Shown one piece after another: positions 4,623-8,237 of a stretch of 8,237 nucleotides of DNA. Position numbers and translations under genes: made by a program. Under the pieces are notes generated by a model. It was not told the origin of the DNA and did no database searches. It was given only the letters and a program-made list of their open reading frames with translations. Source of the stretch: an uncultured Campylobacter sp. (GTDB taxonomy: Bacteria > Campylobacterota > Campylobacteria > Campylobacterales > Campylobacteraceae); the NCBI RefSeq assembly GCF_937997465.1, contig NZ_CALKTQ010000112.1, positions 1 through 8,237 of the forward strand, given 5' to 3'. Positions within the stretch are counted from its first letter, which is position 1; every line of letters begins with the position of its first letter.

Positions 4623-7275
4623 ACTTCAACTCACCCCAATCCTTCGCCACGTTTAGACTCGTTTTTAGCGGTACGTTTAGTTTATAAATTTCTTGCATTA
4701 TCTTTTGCGCCGCTGCGCCGAATTCCTGCGCATAGCCGTCCTGCACCTCAAAAATCAGCTCGTCGTGTATCTGCAAAAGCATTCTAGCGCGCGAGCTTAA
4801 AAGCGGGCGGATTTTTACCATCGCCATCTTGATGATATCCGCAGCCGAGCCCTGAAATATCGTATTTACCGCCTCGCGCTCATACATCGCCGTTTGCATC
4901 GGCGTCGCGGTAGTAAAGTCAAATAGCCGCTTTCTACCCAGCAGCGTGCGTACAAAGCCCTCGTTTTTCGCCGCGGTTTTTATCCCTTCTAAAAAGCCTT
5001 TTATCGTAGGGAAAGCTTTAAAATAGCGCTCGATATACTCCTTTGCCTCGGCGCGCGTGATGCTTACCTGATTTGCCAGCTTGCTCGAGCCCATACCGTA
5101 GATAAGGCCGAAATTTATACTCTTGGCAACCGCGCGGTTTTGCCCTTCGGCACTGCCGAATATACTAATCGCCGTGCGCGCATGGATGTCCTCGTCGTTC
5201 GCAAATGCCCGCAAAAGCGCCTCGTCGCGGCTAAAATGCGCGAGCAGCCGCAGCTCGATCTGCGAGTAGTCAAGACCCACGAAGCTAAAGCCGCTTTTGG
5301 CCTCAAAGCAGCCTCGCACGTCCTTTGCTAGGCTGCCTCGAGCTGGGATATTTTGCAGATTCGGGTTTTTAGACGAGAGCCTGCCCGTGCTCGTTCCCGT
5401 CTGGATAAAGTTCGTGTATATCCTGCCGTCGGCGTCTTTTTTGGCTAAATTTAGCAGCGGCTCGCAGTAGGTGCTTTGCAGCTTATATAGCTCGCGGTAC
5501 TCGAGTAGTTTTTCGATGACGGGATGCTCCTCGATGAGCTCGGCCAGCACGGCCTCATCGGTGCTGTAGCCCGTTTTGGTCTTTTTCTTTACGGGTAGTT
5601 TTAGGTGTTCAAACAGCACCGAGCCTAGCTGCTTAACGGAGTTGATATTAAAATTTTCGCCCGTTAGTTCATAAATTTCGCTTGTTAGAGCCTTAATCTT
5701 AGCGTCGTTTCGCAGGATCAAATTTTGCATTTTCTCCTGGTTTATCGCGATGCCCTCGCGCTCCATATCAAAAAGCGTGAGGATGAAAGGAAACTCGTGC
5801 TTGCCTGCAAGCGCGAGCAACTCCGGATCAAGCAAATTTAAAAAGCTTTTGTAAAATTTGAGAGTTATCCACGCGTCCTCGGCGGCGTATTTTGCGGCAT
5901 TTTCAAGAGCTACGGACGCGAAGGTCTCGCCGCGCTTTACCACGTCTTCAAATTTGATCGTGTCGTAGTCGTAGAGGCGCTTAGCTAGCGCGTCCATACC
6001 CACGCTTGAGCCCGGATCCATGAGCCAGGCCAGTATCATCGTATCTTTAAAATTTACGGGCGGCTCAAGCCCCAAATTTCGCTTTACGACCTTAAAATCA
6101 TACTTTAAATTTTGCCCTATCACGCAGCCTTTGTAAATTTGCCCTATCGCCCAGGCGGCAAATTTCTCGCTTACTTGCTTTGGCACGCCCAGATACTCGT
6201 GCGCCACGGGCACGTAGTAAGCCTCTTCGTCGTTAAAACAAAAGCTAAAGCCGACCAGGCGGGCGTTTTGCGTATCGACGTCCGTGGTCTCGGTATCAAA
6301 GGCCACGAGCGTGTCTGCGTCTATATTTGCCAGCAGTCGCTCGATCTCGCTCTCGTCAGTTAAAAGCCGCGCGTTAAAGCCGAGCTTAAAATCCGCGTTT
6401 TCGCCTGCGTTTTCGCTATTTTGCAGCGCTTTTAAAAGGCGGTTTAGATCGTATTCGCGAAGGATATCGGCGACCTTTACGAGCGGATTTTGCTCGGGAA
6501 ATTCCGCTCTTTTTAGATCGAGCACGTCAGGCACGTCGTCAAAGAGCGAGGTTAGGCGCTTGCTCAAAAACGCGCTCTCGCGCCCCTCGACTAGCATGCC
6601 GCGGATACGTTCGTTTCGCACTAGCGGCAGGTTTTCGTAGATGTCCTCGAGACTACCAAATTCGTTTAGCAGCTTTTTGGCGCCCACTGCACCGATACCT
6701 TTGACGCCCGGGATATTATCCGAGCTATCGCCCGCGATCGCAAGAAAATCGCGTATGCAGCTTGGCGGAACGCCGTATTTTTCGATGCAGCTAGCGCTAT
6801 CGTGGTCGATCTTGCTTTGCGGGCTGTAGATGCTTACCTTGCCGTCCTCGATGAGCTGATAGAGGTCCTTATCGTGCGTCACTATGCGTACGAATATATC
6901 CCTCTGCTTGCACTCCTTTACGACGCTAGCGATGATGTCGTCGGCCTCGTAGCCTTCGCGGCTAACCGCGGCTAGACCCATTTTTTCTATCATTTCGATG
7001 CACACGGGCAGCTGCTCTTTTAGCGCGGCTGGCGGCTCGGAGCGGTTGGCTTTATACTCGCCCAGGATCTCGTGGCGCAGCGTTTTGCCCTTGCTATCTA
7101 GCGCAAAGATGATGTAGTCGCTGGCAAACTCCTGGCGTAAATTCATGATAAAGCTAGCAAAGCCGCTCACCATGCCGCTTGGCTTACCTTCGCGGTTTTT
7201 TAGTCCGCTCATCGCGTAGTAAAGTCTGAAAAAAAATCCGAAAGTGTCGATGATCGTTAGCGTTTTTTGGCTCAT
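4621..7275 (-). CDS. polA: DNA polymerase I
   Basis: Complete 884-residue replication/repair polymerase that removes RNA primers and fills gaps. All three domains are present. The 5'-nuclease domain (about 1-280) keeps the acidic residues D10, D60, D112/D113, D135, D137, D183 and D186, with the helix-hairpin-helix SDNIPGVKGIGAVGAKKLL (185-203). The 3'-5' exonuclease domain (about 300-480) keeps Exo I FDTET (D327, E329), Exo II NLKYD (D393) and Exo III YAAED (Y463, D467), so proofreading should be active. The polymerase domain (about 490-884) has motif A DYSQIE (669-674), motif B RAVAKSINFGLIYG (714-727) with Phe at the nucleotide-selecting position (722), and motif C QIHDE (835-839). The ATG at 7275 follows AAGGAT (7281-7286) by 5 bases. 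The gene is convergent with the permease. Nothing appears truncated. Confidence 0.98.
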   Translation of the reverse strand: MSQKTLTIIDTFGFFFRLYYAMSGLKNREGKPSGMVSGFASFIMNLRQEFASDYIIFALDSKGKTLRHEILGEYKANRSEPPAALKEQLPVCIEMIEKMGLAAVSREGYEADDIIASVVKECKQRDIFVRIVTHDKDLYQLIEDGKVSIYSPQSKIDHDSASCIEKYGVPPSCIRDFLAIAGDSSDNIPGVKGIGAVGAKKLLNEFGSLEDIYENLPLVRNERIRGMLVEGRESAFLSKRLTSLFDDVPDVLDLKRAEFPEQNPLVKVADILREYDLNRLLKALQNSENAGENADFKLGFNARLLTDESEIERLLANIDADTLVAFDTETTDVDTQNARLVGFSFCFNDEEAYYVPVAHEYLGVPKQVSEKFAAWAIGQIYKGCVIGQNLKYDFKVVKRNLGLEPPVNFKDTMILAWLMDPGSSVGMDALAKRLYDYDTIKFEDVVKRGETFASVALENAAKYAAEDAWITLKFYKSFLNLLDPELLALAGKHEFPFILTLFDMEREGIAINQEKMQNLILRNDAKIKALTSEIYELTGENFNINSVKQLGSVLFEHLKLPVKKKTKTGYSTDEAVLAELIEEHPVIEKLLEYRELYKLQSTYCEPLLNLAKKDADGRIYTNFIQTGTSTGRLSSKNPNLQNIPARGSLAKDVRGCFEAKSGFSFVGLDYSQIELRLLAHFSRDEALLRAFANDEDIHARTAISIFGSAEGQNRAVAKSINFGLIYGMGSSKLANQVSITRAEAKEYIERYFKAFPTIKGFLEGIKTAAKNEGFVRTLLGRKRLFDFTTATPMQTAMYEREAVNTIFQGSAADIIKMAMVKIRPLLSSRARMLLQIHDELIFEVQDGYAQEFGAAAQKIMQEIYKLNVPLKTSLNVAKDWGELK

Positions 7276-7295
7276 TTTTTATCCTTTTTTTTGGG

Positions 7296-7333
7296 CTAAT
7301 TTTACAAATTTTAGGCAAAAAGTAGGCTGATTT
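7296..7333. repeat. Direct repeat, left copy (polA promoter)
   Basis: Positions 7296-7321 are identical over 26 bases to 7956-7981. After a 3- or 4-base variable patch both copies resume with GGCTGATTT (7325-7333 and 7986-7994). The repeat starts CTAATTTTACAAATTTTAGG and carries the putative -10 box of polA. Confidence 0.85.
7299..7304 (-). promoter_or_regulatory. Putative -10 box of polA
   Basis: TAAAAT on the minus strand in the context TTTG-TAAAAT-TAG, lying in the left copy of the 26-bp direct repeat. The start codon is about 24 bases downstream of the box. The identical element precedes the secreted-protein gene. Confidence 0.5.
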
Positions 7334-7405
7334 TAGGATAAAAATGGGCCAAAAATTAAATAGCAGTCCAAGCGTGCCAATGATATTAGCGCGTAAATTT
7401 GCGTA

Positions 7406-7489
7406 TCAGCCGCCACCTGATGTATCTATTGAAACATCTTCGCCGTCGTCTATTTCATATACCATTTTGCCGTTTATGAATATTTGCAT
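7406..7489 (-). CDS. Possible 27-residue small ORF downstream of the secreted-protein gene
   Basis: An ATG-started ORF of 27 residues, beginning MQIFINGKMVYEIDDGE and ending in SGGG. It lies 42 bases after the stop of the secreted-protein gene on the same strand. GGGAG (7501-7505) lies 11 bases before the ATG, a slightly long but usable spacing. The peptide is acidic, with no signal sequence, no cysteine and a glycine-rich end. I do not recognise it. It could be a genuine small protein co-transcribed with the secreted protein, or the stump of a longer lost gene. At this length chance cannot be excluded. Confidence 0.35.
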   Translation of the reverse strand: MQIFINGKMVYEIDDGEDVSIDTSGGG

Positions 7490-7531
7490 TATATTTATAT
7501 CTCCCAAAAAATCATAAGTTTGATTTTGTTA

Positions 7532-7924
7532 TTAATTTAGCGGAATATAAGCCCCGTGTCCCTTTTTGCTGATAACTTTTTTAAATTTATCATAACTTTT
7601 TGTTGGATGTGAATTAACATAAGCCTTTCCAGTATCTTTGTCAATGTGGATTACATAAAATATAACATCGCCGCCTTTAGAATTAGCAGTGCAACCTATC
7701 ATAGTTTTTTTTGTAAAGCCGCGCTCTTCTATATTGTTTATTTGCCAAGGACGGTAGCTATGATATACTTTTAATCTTTCTGCTATCGGGGTTCCGTCCG
7801 ATGATGGGTTCGCTTTAAACCCTGCTATTATTACGTCTTTATCGTTGCACTTATACTCTCTTGCATTGGCACTTATCGCCAGCAGAGATAGCGCAACCAA
7901 GCTAGCTAAAATCGTTTTTTTCAT
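7532..7924 (-). CDS. Small exported protein of unknown function
   Basis: A 130-residue protein with a clear Sec signal peptide: MKKTILASLVALSLLAISANA, with predicted cleavage after ANA at residue 21, leaving a mature domain of about 109 residues in the periplasm or outside the cell. The mature part is basic and has exactly two cysteines, C26 (YKCND) and C78 (IGCTAN), which could form a disulfide. It has no membrane segment or lipobox, and I recognise no known domain. The ATG at 7924 is chosen because AAGGAT (7931-7936) is 6 bases upstream; an upstream in-frame TTG at 7942 would place the Shine-Dalgarno inside the coding region. The gene is much more AT-rich than polA (14 G/C in bases 7561-7620) and is flanked by direct repeats, hinting at a later insertion. 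Family function is unknown to me. Confidence 0.75.
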   Translation of the reverse strand: MKKTILASLVALSLLAISANAREYKCNDKDVIIAGFKANPSSDGTPIAERLKVYHSYRPWQINNIEERGFTKKTMIGCTANSKGGDVIFYVIHIDKDTGKAYVNSHPTKSYDKFKKVISKKGHGAYIPLN

Positions 7925-7930
7925 TTTTGT

Positions 7931-7936
7931 ATCCTT
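7931..7936 (-). promoter_or_regulatory. Ribosome binding site deciding the start of the exported protein
   Basis: AAGGAT on the minus strand, preceded by more A residues and 6 bases from the ATG at 7924. It matches the polA site (AAGGAT, 7281-7286) and excludes the longer TTG-started form. Confidence 0.65.
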
Positions 7937-7955
7937 TTTCAAATATTTTTACCGA

Positions 7956-7994
7956 CTAATTTTACAAATTTTAGGCAAAAAAAACGGCTGATTT
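7956..7994. repeat. Direct repeat, right copy (promoter of the exported-protein gene)
   Basis: Second copy of the repeat at 7296-7333, offset by 660 bp and in the same orientation: 26 identical bases, then a short variable patch, then GGCTGATTT. It contains the putative -10 box of the exported-protein gene. Confidence 0.85.
7959..7964 (-). promoter_or_regulatory. Putative -10 box of the exported-protein gene
   Basis: TAAAAT on the minus strand, in exactly the same TTTG-TAAAAT-TAG context as at polA. The leader would be about 30 bases. Confidence 0.5.
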
Positions 7995-7999
7995 GAAAG

Positions 8000-8132
8000 C
8001 AAATTTAAAATTTAGCGGCGCGGAGCAAGCGCGGGAGCGGTCAAATTTGAGTTAAATTTGACGCTAAATTTGAGCGGGTAAATTTAAAAAATAGTCAAAT
8101 TTGAGCGGCCAAATTTAACCGCTCAAATTTAA
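8000..8132. repeat. Degenerate AAATTT / GAGCGG repeat patch
   Basis: GAGCGG followed by two bases and AAATTT occurs three times, starting at 8035, 8072 and 8103. The combined word YAAATTTGAGCGG-like recurs around 8064-8077 and 8095-8108 and in inverse at 8119-8132. A GC-rich patch (8014-8040) sits inside otherwise AT-rich sequence. No ORF with a plausible start is seen here. Confidence 0.6.
8086..8130 (-). terminator. Hairpin, probable terminator of the right-edge gene
   Basis: AAATTTGAGCGG (8097-8108) and CCGCTCAAATTT (8119-8130) form a perfect 12-bp stem with a 10-base loop. On the minus strand it is followed after 5 bases by six T (8091-8086), 13 bases beyond the stop of the minus-strand gene ending at 8143. 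Confidence 0.55.
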
Positions 8133-8142
8133 ATCACAAAGC

Positions 8143-8237
8143 CTAAGCCTCTATCGTAACTGGCCTATCAAACGCCGTTATACTCGGCAGTTCGCCTTTA
8201 AATTTCTCGATCTGCACCATGCTCGTGTGCGCGGTGT
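8143..8237 (-). CDS. C-terminal end of an unidentified protein, 3' part only
   Basis: Reading leftwards from the window edge, 30 codons precede a TAG (8143-8145): the tail contains SMVQIEKFKGELPSITAFD and ends RPVTIEA. The frame is open to the edge, and the codon use (GCG, CTG, GTG, ACG) resembles polA rather than the AT-rich neighbour. A hairpin with a T-run lies just beyond the stop, as expected at a gene end. I do not recognise the family from these residues; the start and most of the protein lie outside the window. Confidence 0.6.
   Translation of the reverse strand, partial: TAHTSMVQIEKFKGELPSITAFDRPVTIEA

Noticed and set aside
5115..5331. Short open frames on both strands within polA, and others at 6112-6829
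   Set aside because: They overlap conserved polymerase and exonuclease motifs of polA and have no independent start signals; they are shadows of GC-rich coding sequence.
7406..7489. Ubiquitin-like protein, because the small ORF starts MQIF and ends in glycines
   Set aside because: Only 27 residues, no further similarity to a beta-grasp fold; the resemblance is four residues long.
7940..7942. TTG start giving a 136-residue form of the exported protein
   Set aside because: It would put the AAGGAT ribosome site within the coding region; the ATG at 7924 has correct spacing and begins a standard signal peptide.
8035..8132. CRISPR array
   Set aside because: The repeated words are short, degenerate and unequally spaced, with no unique spacers of constant length and no cas genes nearby.
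1334..8142. tRNA, rRNA, insertion sequence or integrase gene in the intergenic regions
   Set aside because: No cloverleaf, rRNA-like stretch, transposase motif or terminal inverted repeat pair around a transposase was found by reading both strands; the direct repeats at 7296 and 7956 have no associated recombinase.

Overview
The window looks like chromosomal DNA of a Campylobacter-type epsilonproteobacterium. Three things point there: the word AAATTT recurs constantly in and between genes, promoters have T-runs ahead of TG-TATAAT or TG-TAAAAT boxes, and the class I fumarase and polA are moderately GC-rich. This fits the C. rectus/showae/curvus/concisus side of the genus better than C. jejuni, but that placement is inference.

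Layout, left to right. (1) 1-1333, plus strand: the alpha subunit (5' end outside the window) and beta subunit of a two-subunit class I [4Fe-4S] fumarate/tartrate hydratase, coupled by an ATGA overlap. (2) 1334-1461: a short convergent spacer with an inverted repeat. (3) 1462-4581: a compact module of lower GC. It holds an FCD-type GntR regulator (minus), a cytoplasmic-looking L-asparaginase (minus) and, divergently, a 12-TM-class permease of the ion-transporter (GntP/DcuC-like) type (plus). The asparaginase and permease share a 132-bp intergenic region in which a perfect 16-bp inverted repeat carries the -10 boxes of both promoters at its outer ends. (4) 4588-4622: an intrinsic terminator whose T-run reaches the polA stop codon. 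(5) 4621-7275, minus: complete polA with intact 5'-nuclease, proofreading and polymerase motifs. (6) 7276-7955: an AT-rich segment upstream of polA with a small secreted protein gene, a possible 27-codon ORF, and flanking 26-bp perfect direct repeats that are also the promoters of polA and of the secreted-protein gene. (7) 7956-8142: an AAATTT/GAGCGG repeat-rich spacer with a strong hairpin. (8) 8143-8237, minus: the last 30 codons of an unidentified gene.

How the genes may work together (inference): the regulator-asparaginase-permease module looks like a substrate-controlled uptake and deamidation unit for asparagine or a related amide. The aspartate produced can be turned into fumarate by aspartase, a known Campylobacter route, and fumarate is the substrate of the fumarase next door and an electron acceptor. 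The fumarase genes and the module differ in GC and are convergent, so this is a metabolic fit and not an operon.

The most interesting points are the mirror-image divergent promoter/operator at 3199-3262, the 12-bp inverted repeat that brackets the regulator's promoter and start codon, and the promoter-containing direct repeats that bound the AT-rich secreted-protein cassette.
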